Shown here piece after piece: positions 33,640 to 45,440 of a stretch of DNA of 64,000 nucleotides. Source of the DNA: Diphasiastrum complanatum (Eukaryota > Streptophyta > Lycopodiopsida > Lycopodiales > Lycopodiaceae). Location: assembly GCA_029204225.1 (NCBI GenBank), contig CM055102.1:28636969-28700968 (forward strand), given 5' to 3'. The notes below the pieces were generated by a model. That model was not told where the DNA came from, searched no databases, and worked only from the letters and a program-made list of their open reading frames with translations. Numbering within the stretch: the stretch's first letter is position 1; each line of letters begins with the position of its first letter. The position numbers were made by a program, and so were the translations under genes.

Positions 33640-34849
33640 CCAAAAAAACTTATCAATCAAAAAAGAATTTGTTTCGGGATTTGTTGTATGCCAATGCCAG
33701 AAAATTTATGGTCAACCCAATATAGACTCATTTATGGTGTATGGTCAACCCAATATAGATTCATTTATAAAAGTCCTTGAAAGGTAATGAAGAGAAAGCT
33801 AGTGAGAAAGAGGGAGAAGATGTTGTTTTAATCATGTGACATAGTTCATGGACGTAATGGCATTTTATTGAGCTCACAAAAACATTATTGACTAAGAACA
33901 TAAACACCCATTTGTGTAATATCACTAATGTTACAAGGGTTATGGATACAGGACATAAAACAAACATGATGGAAGCATGTGATTATTCTGGTATTGGCAG
34001 GGATACATATGACACAATGTTTACAATTATCAAAGAGGCATTTGGACAAGTACATATAAAAAAATTTCCTATTCCTCGGCCATTTCAAATAAAATTAGAG
34101 AGGGATATGTTAAACAGTTCAGCGTAGACTATAATTAATCAGGTCCTATCTCCTAACTGTTGATTTCTAAATCATTGATGGTGAGTGTCAATTGCTTTTA
34201 TGCTCAATATTATAACTTATGAGTTACAATCTAAGAAGATTGAGATTTGAGGAGCTCTTCAAAATTGTTTTGAAACACAAAAGAAGGTAATTGATCAAGG
34301 TTATAGAGTTTAACTTAAAAAGATTGAAGAGCTCGTCAAAATTGGCTTGAAACATAGGAGTAGGTACCGAATAGGAAGACATGTCAATGGTCACACTTAT
34401 ACACCTAGCCATAGATTAGATATAGGAGAGCTCTGTCACTTGCAAATCAAATCACATCAGATTTTTGTACTAGCCTAGATCAAATATAGGAGAGGCTTGT
34501 GCATTGACTCAATGAAGATTATATCCCAAAGGAATTAACTTTCAAAAGGAAAACATTTTCAAGCGATTAATTGAGATCCCAATAAACCATGTCTATGTTG
34601 CATAAATAATCATAGATGTTAACCAAACTATCGAAAAGAAGACACTCTAAGCATCCTATATGTGCTTTCTAAAGCATAACCTATCCATATTGACTAGAAA
34701 AAATTGCCCCTTAATTGACTAGTAGCCGAATGCTCATGTTAAATACTGCCGAGTAAAATACACACCTAAGGATGTATGTAAACGTTGCACTCCAATAGCT
34801 TAAGCTCATCAATCCACCAAGAGTTGTAGTGTAGAATGAATCTCCTCCC
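33640..34849. other. Intron sequence with small repeats
   Basis: No gene recognised. A 34-bp tandem duplication with GGTCAACCCAATATAGA lies at about 33708-33772. Around 34239-34350 a roughly 85-bp unit containing GAGCTC-TCAAAATTG is duplicated with divergence. Confidence 0.5.
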
Positions 34850-34899
34850 ATTGTTAGGTAACTCTTGTAGCACCTCCCCTGCTATTCTAGTTCCCGGGC

Positions 34900-35815
34900 A
34901 TGTGGCATCCATGCATGGCCAGCCAAGCCACCTTGTCCCATAGGTACCCTGAATGTTGACAAGTACTCACAAGGGTCTAGCAATTATCACCCCCATGCAC
35001 ACCCAAGTGGAACAACTATCCACCTCAATCGACTGCTCACCCACCCTTGCCCTAGCCCATATAACCATAGGTGACGGACTCTATCAGTGGCACATGATAG
35101 TTATGCAGGTCCTGGTATTCCTTCCCACCTTGAGAAAGTCATTGATCCTCGATGACAAACATAGGATAAGCACGCAGCTTGCTTGAATGACTCTCCCAAG
35201 TTGCCTCCAAAAATCGTAGTCCTCTCCACGCTACGAGGTATTCTTGGAGGACACAATTTCACAATCGCCTCTGCCTCCGCTCTAAGATACACTCCACCAT
35301 ATCTCTCTCCTAGAGTGCAAACATGCCACTTACCAGGCTATCATCATCGTGCAAGCATTTCTTCAAACGACTTGCATGGAACACTAGATGCACCTTGCAT
35401 CCCTCAGGCAAATTGTAGCTTTTAAGCCACCTCACTGACCTCCTTAATAATTAGCCATGGTCCACAATACCTAGGATATAGATTTTTACACTTGCCAATT
35501 GTCACCACCTTAGACTTAGGTGACACTAGCAAGAAGACCATATCACCCTAATTAAATTCCCTATATGTACAACTTAAAAAAAAAAAAAAGCCTCCACTCG
35601 ATCCTCAGCCTTGGACAAACTTAATCGTGCCAACTCTAGTTGGTTTTGCATCTAAGTCAAAAACTTTACAGCACTAGTACTTTCTGGGAAATGCCAAGGG
35701 TAGCCGGACTAGTAGGCCGGAATCCATTATTGAGCTCAAACGAGCTCATAACAGTGGACATGTACTTCTTATCATTGTACACAAACTCAACTAGCGATTT
35801 TAATTAACTTGCCCG
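34900..35815 (-). pseudogene. Chromovirus integrase C-terminus relic
   Basis: From 35815 downwards the minus strand reads LVEFVYNDKKYMSTVMSSFE, FRPTSPATLG, QLELARLSLSKAEDRVEAFF, DMVFLLVSPKSKVVTIGKCK, YPRYCGPWLIIKEV and ERYGGVYLRAEAEAIVKL, the end of a gypsy integrase core plus its C-terminal domain. A following SRWEGIPG may be a chromodomain remnant. Several stops. It is interrupted at 35815 by the plus-strand gypsy relic and may be the 3' half of the minus-strand element seen at 39440-40760. Confidence 0.7.
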
Positions 35816-37332
35816 TACTAAAAAGATAGATCTAGCGGAAGAGGGAGAGGATAGTCGCATAGTGTTTGTCGGAGAGGATGTAGAAGGAGATGAACTACGA
35901 GATCTCAAAGCCATTCTTCGCAAATACTGTGACTGTCTAGCATGGAATTATGCTGAGCTGAAGGGCATATCACCGGTGGTTCGCACCATTCCTCTGGTTG
36001 ATGGAGCAAAACCAACTGTTAGTAGGCCATATCGGTCTACCCCGCACTACGCCCATTGATTCAAGAAGAATTAACCAAGCTTCTAGATGTAGGATTTATC
36101 GACGAGATGGAACACACAGATTGGGTGTCGCTGATCGTGGTGGTGCCTAAGAAAAATGGACAAGTTAGAATATGTTTGGACTACAAGAAGCTCAATGCCA
36201 TTACCAACATGGACCATTTTCCCCTACCCTTTGTGGAAAATGTGTTAGAGAGGATAGCCGGAGCAAAAGCCTATAGCTTTTTAGATGGGTTTAGTGGCTA
36301 TAATCAAGTGCAAATAGCCCGATAAGATCAGCACAAGACTGCATTCTCCACTGAGTGGGGAACATATGCATATAAAGTGATGCCATTTGGATTGTGCAAC
36401 GCTTCTAGCACCTTCCAACGAGTGATGAGCTATGCTTTCAAGGAATTTTTGCGGAAATTCCTTAAAAATCTTCATCGACGACTTGTGTGTTCACTCCTCT
36501 TGAGCCGAGCATTTATCCTACTTGGAAGAGGTGTTCATACAATGCCGATTATTCGGCATATCTCTAAACCCGACCAAATGCCAATTTCTGGTCACGCACG
36601 GCATAGTGCTAGGCCATGTTGTTTCGAGGCATGGTATCGCCACCGACAACAAGATCCATATAATACTTGCTCTGCCGAAAACTGGAACTATACGTGAAGT
36701 ATACGTTTTTATGGGGCATTGCAATTATTATCGAAGGTTTGTCTTGTATTTCCAAGCTGGACCGTTTGATCTACCAAATGACCATCCAACTCGAATGGAC
36801 TGCTGAAGCTACTAAGGCATTTCATAAACTCAAGAAAGCCTTAGTAACTGCACCAATCCTACAACCCCCTATCTGGACCATAGAATTCCATGTCCATACG
36901 GACCCTTCTAAATTTGCCATAGGGAGTGTTCAAACACAGCCTGGGGAGTACAAGAAGAATTACCTGAACTACTTCACGAGTAAGTAGTTGATTTCTGCGG
37001 AGATGAACGATACGACCACCGAGCACGAAGCGCTAGCAATGGTATATAGCGTGAAGAAATTCTGCCATTACCTTCTAGCCAATCCCTTCGTTTTCTTTGT
37101 AGATCATCAACCCCTACTGTATCTAGTTAATAGACCATGCAAGACAGGATGAATCACTAGGTGGCTGCTGCTTCTCGACTTTAAAATAGTTGTTCGCAAG
37201 GGTAAGCAACACTATGTGGCTGACGGATTCGTAACGATCCTGACAGTAGAGGAGTAGATGACAAACTCCCTGACGCCATACTGTTCCACGTCGATGTCGT
37301 CCCTAAGTGGGCTGCTGACATCGTTGGATACC
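35816..37332 (+). pseudogene. Gypsy RT-RNase H relic, non-chromovirus type
   Basis: Plus-strand pol of a Ty3/gypsy element of the Athila/Tat-like branch (branch call is inference): [89 protein letters not shown], then after a frame change a FIDDLCVHS catalytic box, [15 protein letters not shown], and RNase H (EFHVHTDPSKFAIGSV, TTEHEALAMVYSVKKFCHYL). It runs on to LPDAILFHVDVVPKWAADIV, where an LTR fragment begins at 37333. At least five stop codons (for example about 36057 and 36324). Confidence 0.8.
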
Positions 37333-37475
37333 TGTTACGAGCACGTAACCAGTGTTGAACCCTAAAGAACACAAGAGGTCAGATACCACAGTCAGGGTCG
37401 TGTCCAGCGTGCACGACCAATAGGACAAGACAGTGTGAGTAGTGTGCCCCGGCACGGTCCATAGCCATGGCAGGC
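37333..37475 (+). repeat. Truncated family-C LTR
   Basis: Starts TGTTACGAGCACGTAACCAG and follows the family-C LTR for about 143 bp to AGCCATGGCAGGC, then breaks off into leader-like sequence. Divergence from the 6.2-kb element is clearly larger than between that element's own LTRs, so this is an older copy. Confidence 0.85.
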
Positions 37476-38497
37476 TTTTTCGAGAGGATTTGAATCAGAT
37501 TACAAGTGCAGGTCCAGCGCTGCCAGAGCAGCTTTTATCTCTGATTTCTGAAGGGAAATTATAGGTTTTTGAGCAGATTTCTACCTGAAATCAGATAGCA
37601 GGGCCAGCGCTAGACAGGGAGGAGAAAAACTGTAAATTTATCCCTGATTTTCAGAAGTTTGGGGCCTAGTTTTGTCATCAGACAGAGAGCTGATCAGCGA
37701 GCAGGGTGCTCAAAAAATTCGGGTTTTTGCAATCATCCTTGGGCTCAAATCAGAGAGTTTTTGAGCAAAAGAGTTGTTATCCAACCAGCGAGGGCAGGGA
37801 GCTATAAAACTCAGATTTGCTTGCATCTAACACTTTTTGGGCTTCAAACTTGGATTTTTCCAAGACAGCAGGTCTGAAAATTGCTGTGGAAGAGTTGAGA
37901 GGGTTCTTCTAAATATTTTCTTTGGAAGCATAGTCCTCAGAAACAGCTAAGTCCTCTTTCCCTTCTTTATACAGTTCTAATTAGTCTTTTCGACATTTTT
38001 CAAGAAAAAACATCAGGCACTCCTTTTCTATCTCTAAAAATGATCACTTCTCTGAGACCTGATCAACCCCGACAAGAGGCATTGATGAATTAGAAACGGA
38101 TCTCTAAGGTTCAGTAAGGGGAAAGAACCCATGGAAGTTCAGTGGGTAGGAAGAGGGCGAGACAACAGCCTCTTCTGAGCAGCCTCCTCCGAAAGACTTT
38201 CAATTTAAAAAGAAATGTTTAAAAAGAAAGAAAGAAGATAAAGTTAAAAGTGAAGCTCCTCAGAAACGCCCATCGCTCATTCAGCCCTTAAAACCAGAAG
38301 ATTTTGAGAAAGCCACAGTAAGACACTGTCCTAAGGGGCCATTCACTAAAAAAGATAAAAAACAAGTTCATCTTGTTCAGACAATAAGTTTCCCAAGTGA
38401 CTCGGCAGCTTCCAAGATCAAAGTGTTTCATGAAGACCATGAACACTGTTGCCAACTAACCTCTGCAATGCTAGCGAGACCCTTCAGCTTTGGGCTC
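37476..38497 (+). pseudogene. Family-C leader and internally deleted gag
   Basis: The leader carries CAGGGCCAGCGCT motifs as in the complete element. From 38041 gag starts (ATGATCACTTCTCTGAGACC) but it jumps near 38145 from the PMEV segment to VGRKRARQQP, losing roughly 190 codons of gag core. A second jump near 38308 removes the first half of the CCHC knuckle. The rest (CPKGPFTKKDKKQVHLVQT, HEDHEHCCQLTSAMLARPFS) is well kept up to 38497. Stops and frameshifts are present. The copy has no pol and no 3' LTR. Confidence 0.85.
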
Positions 38498-38690
38498 GAA
38501 GCCAAGGCAACAAGGAAGGCTGATGCCAACTCCATTGCTAAGTTCATGTATAAAAATATCTTGGTTCGCTTTGGGTGCCCGCTAGAACTCGTGAGTGATC
38601 GTGGAACGCATTTCTTAAACAAAATCTCTCACACGGTACTCTACCTCCTTTCACAAAGTACCCACCAAAGTATCTTGGTTTTTTATGGGG
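38498..38690 (+). pseudogene. Gypsy integrase fragment fused to gag
   Basis: In frame with the deleted gag, the sequence changes to EAKATRKADANSIAKFMYKN and RFGCPLELVSDRGTHFLN, an integrase core of the non-chromovirus type with its second catalytic Asp. It is probably the continuation of the pol relic at 35816-37332, separated by the family-C fragment and a deletion. Confidence 0.7.
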
Positions 38691-38699
38691 GTGCTTTTG

Positions 38700-39439
38700 A
38701 GGGCCACTTGCCATAAAAAGTATTGAACTTGAGTGTGAAAGGTGTATTTTGGGGAGGAGGTACCGTGGTACCCCATGATTTAGACAAATCTTCCCCTCTC
38801 AAAATGTATTCAAATATGTCTCAGTACAGTAAGGTGGGGGGGGGTACACTAGTTTTGCCAACTTAATTCGGATGGTTCTTGGATACTCCCACGTGTGTTC
38901 AAGGTCAATCCCTACTATTTTCAGAAGGTGGTATACCGTGTCGTATTTTGGCCCCTAAATCACATTTTTCTATTTCTGTGTCACATGGTTGCTACCACAT
39001 TGCTTTCTTGGTTTGTCGAAGTACCGACTTGGCTCATGTAATTTTTTCAGTCCTCGAAATTTCCACCCCCACTAACGTTAATTTTTCTTTTCCTTGACAT
39101 TGTCCCATAATTTGTCGGTTCCCTTGTCAAACAATTTTTTTGCATTGTTGATTTTCCATGCTCGAATTGCATGTTTCGTGACTGACAGAACTCATGACTT
39201 GGAATTTCTTTGGCGGACCAATTTTTCTGAAAAACACACTAAGTGATTGTATATTAGTCAAAAACATATCGATACATGGAAAATTTAGCACGACAGTGCC
39301 GGCTATTACAATTTTCGCATCTGGGACAATTCTAAGGCCGCAAAATTTTCTCTAGCCACATTTTGGACAGGCCGGTATCCTATCTATAGGCATCTGTTTG
39401 TGGGTGCTCACCGCTACTCATTCGCAGCTATGCGCCCAA
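38700..39439. other. Unassigned intron sequence
   Basis: No gene recognised. It includes a G run near 38838-38847 and a GGTACCGTGGTACC palindrome at about 38759-38772. Confidence 0.4.
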
Positions 39440-40760
39440 CTTGGCTGGATTACCGGTAATGACAAGTGTACTAGAACACATTTGCTAGCAATGCTCATAT
39501 GATTGTTGAGCATGCATGATCTCTACCACAAAGTCACTCTCTATGACTGTAAAAGCAATCTGATACAATACACAAGAGATAATGCATCAGCTACCACATT
39601 CTCCTTACCTTTGCGATAGTGAATCTCCAAATTAAATTCATGCATCAACTTGGCCCAGCGCGCCTAGCAGCCTCTCAACTCTGACTGAATGCAAACGTAC
39701 TTGAGCATATTGTGGTCAACATAAACATAAAACTCAGCACCATAAAAAATAGTGCTACCACACCTTAAGTGCATGTATCATCCCATACAACTCCTACTTA
39801 TGTGTGGGATACCTTGTTGAGCAGGTGTGAGCTTCTTGCTTTAAAAAGCAACAAGTCTCCCTTCCTAACTCAACAAGGCCCTGATGGCCATGCCACTCAC
39901 ATCAGTCTCGAGAGTGAAAGGTTTTTGGGAGTCCATAATCTTGAGCACTAGCACAATGAAAATTGCCTCCTTCAGTAGCTCAAAACTCCTTTGTGACTCA
40001 TCATCCCAACTCACCTCTAAACCTTGTCCACGCAACTAGTTCCTTAAGGAAGCAACTATTTAGGAGAAGGACCACATGTATTTGCGACAAAAATTGCATA
40101 ATTCTAGGAACGGCCGAAGTTGCCCAATGTGTATAGGCCTAGGCCACTTCCTCACCATAGCCACCTTGGCTGGCTCCATAGAAATTCTCTCCGTCGTCAA
40201 AATGTGACAGAAGTACTCCACACAAGTCTAGCACAACTTGGTTTTCTTATCGTTATCATACACCACGTGGTGTTGCATCTCTCTACAGATAGTCCGGAGA
40301 TGCTCTCCATGTTCCGCAGCTATCTTACTCTACACAAGGATGTCTTCGATGAAATTCATCACAAACTTTCCTATATATCATGAATGTCGTGAGCACATTA
40401 GTAGGCCCAAATGGCATGACTAGAAACGCATAATGTGCAAACCAGGTCCTGAACGTGATCTTATGGACATCCTCTGCTCAAATTCTAATTTAATGATAAA
40501 CAATCTTCAGATCTGTCTTACTGAAGAACCTTGCACCCTACAAGGCATCCAACAAGTCATCAATCTGTGGCATCGAGTAGTGATGCTTTATCGTGAACTT
40601 ATTAAGCACATGAAATTCATCGCACATTCGAAACAGACCATCCCTTTTTTTCAATAACAAGATGGGGGACGCGAAGGTGAGAAAAGAGGTTATATGAACC
40701 CCAACTTGAGGTACTCATCACCTTATCCTCCTCCCTAAGACTCATCTTCACCTTATCCTC
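39440..40760 (-). pseudogene. Chromovirus RT-RNase H relic, minus strand
   Basis: From about 40690 downwards the minus strand reads SPILLLKKRDGLFRMCDEFH, LNKFTIKHHYSMPQIDDLLD, ARFFSKTDLK, ITFRTWFAHYAFLVMPFGPT, then RNase H (KPFTLETDVSGMAI, LVAF, TRYPTHK, ELYGMIHALKVW) and ENVVADALS near 39590. Many stops and frame changes. It resembles the first half of the element whose integrase end is at 34900-35815. Confidence 0.75.
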
Positions 40761-41418
40761 CTCCCTAAGACTCAGTCCTATGCTCCACACCGGCTAAGTA
40801 TGCAATCCAGCACGATTCTTCTGCCTTAACACAACCCTAAACTCTTGCCTAATTGATTCATTTAGATTGTTTGACTCCCGTGATTGCAAATGAACGTTCT
40901 AGTCTGGTCAAGATCTAGCTTGTACCCCTATATACCAATGGGTAATTGTACAACCTCCATCCAGCATCTCGACTGTATACCGATAGGCTGACGGTGCCGT
41001 GGGAATCTTCAATCTTTTGACAGGTATAGCATGGAAAAACATGCATTGGGTGACATATACGAGGTGTTGTGTGCAGTTTCGGGGAAAGAGAGGGAAGAAG
41101 CGTTGTGGAGAGCCAATGTAAGGAAGCTTGACTGTGTGCCAAGTGAGGCCTCGTGTGGCACGAAACCAAGGAGAGACTCAAGGAGAGACAGACATTCCTT
41201 CTGCAAATTCACCCAAATCAACGTAAAGCCTAGAAAAGTGGACTCCACATCCTCACAGAAACAACAACAATGATCCAATAGGAGGCCAAAGACCAGAAAC
41301 TGCCATCATCGGCCACCTTGAACAACTCAGATATTTCTCCCCTCATTGAATTCAGCCTGCAGACTACCATGAGACAGACAAGCCACTAAGAAAAAACAGG
41401 AAGGCTAGAAAAACCCAC
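40761..41418. other. BPI intron 1, 5' part
   Basis: Between the gypsy relic and the exon 1 donor. A duplicated CTTATCCTCCTCCCTAAGACTCA lies at 40722-40773. No further exon was recognised. Confidence 0.45.
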
Positions 41419-42046
41419 TTCCACATATGCAACACCGCCATCCTTGATGGGGAACGGTACATAGCTAGTAGTACATGAGTATGACCAGTGAAACACGAGT
41501 TTTGCCTGCACTCCTGAAGCATATATGCTGATGGATGAATTGCTTAATGTAATCTTCGAAGTTTCAACTTGAGCTCCCTTGAGAATTACATTTGTCAGCA
41601 TAAAATCCAGGGAACCAATAAGTGAGCTGATGCGCCTTGTTATATTGGGTAATCCCAGTGGAGTGACTTCCTGCAACACCTGATTCACCAGCACATCCTT
41701 TCAAGTATGAAAGCCCATGCTCTGCAACAGTGACTAGTATGCCTGCGGGTATGATGTCTGACTCTAGAAAGGAAGGGGATGGATTTCTCCATGAAGCTTG
41801 TGTCACCTTATCTGATATTTCCCGCTGTTCTGCTGTCGAAGAATCTTTTCCACCGTGGAAAAATTTGCTGTCATACTCCGCTTCGCATGGGCCTGATGCA
41901 CTAAGAGACTGGAAACTAAGCTTCTGACAACAATTATTGAAATTGGGCTCTGCAATTAACTGAGCAACAACAGGAGCAAATGGATATGTGAAAGTGAAAA
42001 CAAAGAAAACTCTGAATACTGTAGACACAGCAGTGGCATCCCCCAT
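41419..42046 (-). CDS. BPI/LBP-like protein, first coding exon
   Basis: ATG at 42044-42046 starts MGDATAVSTVFRVFFVFTFT, a likely secretory signal peptide ending near PVVAQ. After about 60 less familiar residues comes the N-terminal BPI barrel: IPAGILVTVAEHGLSYLK, then LVNQVLQEVTPLGLPNI, SLDFMLTNVILKG, and LVFHWSYSCTTSYVPFPI, matching the family's 'I-V-GL-FAKD-L', 'PLQLP-IEK' and 'W-YSYS-W--PI'. Between LSYLK and LVNQV one extra base near 41697-41702 shifts the frame. The donor GTGGGT at 41418 follows GAA; phase 0. Homologues are secreted or vacuolar lipid-binding proteins; the role here is inferred. Confidence 0.8.
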
Positions 42047-42720
42047 TCTTGTATATGTTCAAGCTTTCAACCATAATCCAAAAAGTAATATTCAGGAAAT
42101 GGAAATTGCTCCTTTGAACTTTAAAAATCGCTGGCTTATAAGCAACCCCTTCAGAAAAAACACCATTCTGTTCTTCCTCTCAATTGAAAGCCAGTCATAG
42201 AACTATCACTCAAATGGCAAAGACAATATCCTGGCCATGCTCAGAATCAATTCAAGGTGAACTCTTGCAATCTTCCCAAGTCAATACAGTACATTTGACA
42301 GACAAGGAACCCATCGTGAGCAATCATTAGAGTAAAACTCACAATGAAAGGTTTGCAGTTTTGAGGTTTCGCAGTTGAGAGACGAAAGTATAGATAGGAG
42401 AATGAATGTATGTGAACAATGAATTGAATGAAGTGTTGCTGCAGGAGGTGGGGGTGAAAGTGAAAGAGGCTGGTGAGCTATGAAGCTAAGTAGCAATGGT
42501 GTAGAGGTTGCGTAAGTTGAAGAAGCAAAGTAGGGAGGTCGATCATCGCCATGTCCATCGGCGTTCGATCATGGACAGTAGCCCACGCCTTGGAATTCCC
42601 ATGGAAACCCAAAGCGAGAGCGCGAGAGAGAGACAAATAAAGGCCATTTCCTATAATAAAAGGGCATTCGTGCAGGTTGGCAGTGCTAGGTCTTGAGAGA
42701 TGCCATGTCACCATTTAGCA
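42047..42720 (-). promoter_or_regulatory. Presumed promoter and leader of the BPI gene
   Basis: On the minus strand a TATA-like TTTATTATAGG lies at about 42650-42660 and is followed about 20 bases later by a pyrimidine patch with CTCTCTCTCGCGCTCTCGC (about 42613-42632), typical of plant core promoters. The leader would be about 570 nt, with upstream ATGs near 42547-42558 that could lower translation or mark a separate leader exon. No transcript evidence is available, so this is inference from position. Confidence 0.4.
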
Positions 42721-42931
42721 TTGTTAATCATTTAAGGTTTATTTTCAAAACTATAATGTACGATGATCAGCAAGTGTTAGATGGCCAATTATAATTTGAA
42801 AAGTAACAAGTGGATTTTTCTTATATCAGATTTTAGCAAATAGGATTACAAATTTGCACGTAAAAAGTCAACTCAAACGCCATACACTACTCAAACGCCA
42901 TACACTGATTTCCAAAAACAAAAAAACTTAT

Positions 42932-42935
<4 letters not shown>

Positions 42936-42973
<38 letters not shown>

Positions 42974-42991
42974 GAGAGAGAGAGAGAGAGA
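42936..42991. repeat. (CT)n-(AG)n microsatellite hairpin
   Basis: About 18 CT units (42936-42972) are followed directly by about nine AG units (42973-42991), so the two halves are complementary. It lies upstream of the BPI gene. Confidence 0.9.
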
Positions 42992-43159
42992 AGTTATAGT
43001 TTTTGTGGCAACCTTACATGACCCAGTTACAGCTTATGAGACATGTGTTCCGCCAACTGACAAGTCACTATGTACTTGTCACTATGTATAGTTGATCCTA
43101 GAACAATAAATCTCCCTGAAAGTAAACTTACTTTTCAAACATTTATATACTAATGCTAA

Positions 43160-44660
43160 AGTTGAGCAACTTCAAATACACAAAGTTTTGATCTGAACTT
43201 ATCAAACTTTGTTCTCACAAGTGGGGCTTCATAAAAATGTTGGGCTAACTGCTCTTCTATACCACAATTCACAAGATCTATCTCCCTATTCTGCACTCTT
43301 TGAGCATCTATAACATGCCATTTGCTATAATGTCTTTGAAAATTTTAAGATAGCCAATATAGCAAAACCCTAAACCCTAAAATAGCAAAACTAACAAAAT
43401 ATCCTTTTGTAAAAGAGGCCATAAAACAACCAAAAAGTTCTTGGCAATGTAGGTAGAAGGTCTAAGCTTGCGTGTGTAGGAGTTGGGAAGAACATCCACC
43501 CAAACACCAAATCTTTATCGCCAAACCAACCAATTTCTTAGGCATACTTTTCAACACAAGCACAAATGAAGCACTATGAAAAAGAATGTACATAAGTAGT
43601 TTGCTATGCAAGTTGACTACCAACAAATTTCAAAGAAGAAGACTTTGCACAAATGATTGCTTGAAGCTATTATACTAATCATCCATTTCTCTCACAAAAT
43701 TTTGTGTCTTCGATTTCATGAATGAGTCCTATTATGGATAGGTGTTGAAGTGGCTAAGAACCTTGGCCTAAAATAATCAAAAAAGAAACTTCCCTTTTCT
43801 TGAATCTTTGGTGAAAAACTATATTCTCACTTTTTCAAATTCAAATATAATTTCATTCTCAAGTCTTTTGGGCCCAATTAGGAAAGACCTAGTTGCCTTT
43901 TTCTTATTGACCAACTTAATTCTGATTGCAAGGATTTCACAAGCAACATTCTGCGACTTTCATGACCCAAGGTCATTTGGATTCATTAACCCAAAAGGGT
44001 GTAATAACATATCTATAGATGGCTACACCAACCTAGTCAAGCAAAAAATATATCCACTTCTAGATCTTCTTATGTCAAGACTGTATGGATAATCTACATC
44101 ACAATATCCAAGAAGGGTGAAGATATCACCACTTCACTAAAATATCATTCGTAGGTGGCTATTCGTTTTAAGTATTTGATAATTCTTTTTATAGCTTCTC
44201 ATTGAATTTGTTTGGGATTGTTGCAAAACTTGTAACATTGCTTAATGCATATGAAATCTTAGGTCAAGTCACAATTATTGCAGACATCATGTGCTAGTGT
44301 CAAAAGTGGATGATTCTCTTTTAAAAAAAATCTTTTTACAATTCCTTTGATGTAGTTAGCTGGCTTATCATGATATATAATATTTACAAATATTTTTTAG
44401 TTCATATGAAAACCTACATACTAGTTGACTTCAATTGTCTTCACTTTAAATAATCCTCGAAGGTGAGCTATCATTCCATCAAGTGTCTCTTAGTACATGT
44501 TGCAACCTATAGATCATCCACACTAATCAATATAATTTTCTTTAAGCCATCTTTGTTGTGGTAGATACATAAGTCCATCGTGCTTTATTGCACATTGTAC
44601 TTCAACAAAAGAAAAGCTCAGGATGTTTGCTTAAAGCCATATAAGCTTTTTTTTTTAGAG
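43160..44660 (-). pseudogene. Ty1/copia pol relic (RT-RNase H), minus strand
   Basis: The minus strand reads KSLYGFKQTS near 44650, DLCIYHNKDGLKKIILISVD DL (catalytic region), GLFKVKTIEVN, then ISYALSNVTSFATIP (about 44230), LGYCDVDYPYSLDIRRSRSG near 44060 (RNase H), and EEQLAQHFYEAPLVRTKFDK near 43210 (end of RNase H). Many stops; the region 43380-43800 is not clearly part of it. Confidence 0.65.
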
Positions 44661-45079
44661 TTCATATCTCATCTGCTCTCTTTTTTTTTAATGTAACCTC
44701 CTAGTGACTCCCTAGAAGTTTCCTCTTGTAGTTCTCCATTTTAAAATGCTATTTTTATGTCAAAGTATATCATTTCCATGTTTTCTATTGTTGGTATTAA
44801 AATTCTAATTGATCACCATTTTCTATAACCGTATTTAGTGGCTTTCACTATCTGTCTACATATAAAAAATTTAAAAAAATAAAAAAGTGACAACATTTTT
44901 TCTCACATTAATGATATATTTAAGACACACATATCTTAGAAAAATAGGTAGCTAATCATAATGGAGCAAGTGGAATCACTTCAAGCGAATTTTTGAAAAT
45001 CTGTAATGCTCATTATCTTCATGTATATTATCTATGAAACAATATGAAGACAGTAGTATTATTGCCTGCAAGTTATTCT

Positions 45080-45440
45080 AGTGGATAAGGAGCAATGGAA
45101 TACTTATAAGTAATACTGATGCAAGTTGGATGAAGCTAGATAGGAAGGTGAGGAGTTCAATAAGACTATGTTTTTCAAACTTTGTGATGATGAACATCCC
45201 ACAAAGACCACGGTTAAAGATTTATGGGATAAGCTAGGATCTTTGTATAAAATAGAGTCCCTAGTAAACAAGGTGGTCCTTCAAAAGAAGCTATATCCAA
45301 GAATGCGAAAGTCCTTTTACTACATCGATTTTTAAGAGAAATCAGAATGCGTCATTAGCTATGCACATCACTTAATGAAGTCAATTATCAATTATCAAAA
45401 AATACCAAAAAATGTTCATTTTCTACAAATTGGAAATGAA
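45080..45440 (+). pseudogene. Ty1/copia gag relic, plus strand
   Basis: Frames give WMKLDRKVRSSIRLCFS, then TTVKDLWDKLGSLYKIESLV followed by NKVVLQKKLY, matching the copia gag fold (RSSIRL-L, LWDKL-S-Y, L-NKL-L-KKLY). A frame change lies between the blocks. It faces the opposite way to the neighbouring pol relic, so it belongs to another copy. Confidence 0.6.

Larger units (their letters stand above)
6169..42046 (-). other. Span of a BPI/LBP-family gene
   Basis: Three exons on the minus strand (41419-42046, 33481-33624, 6169-6357) code for successive parts of one protein resembling plant BPI/LBP (lipopolysaccharide-binding/bactericidal permeability-increasing-like) proteins. Their order and strand are collinear with the protein. 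The introns total more than 34 kb and hold LINEs, chromoviruses, a young complete gypsy element and a tandem array. The segment for about 120 residues between the second and third exon, and all C-terminal exons, were not located. Other plant family members bind LPS-like lipids in defence signalling; that role here is inference. The exon 1 frameshift leaves open whether the gene is functional. Confidence 0.75.
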
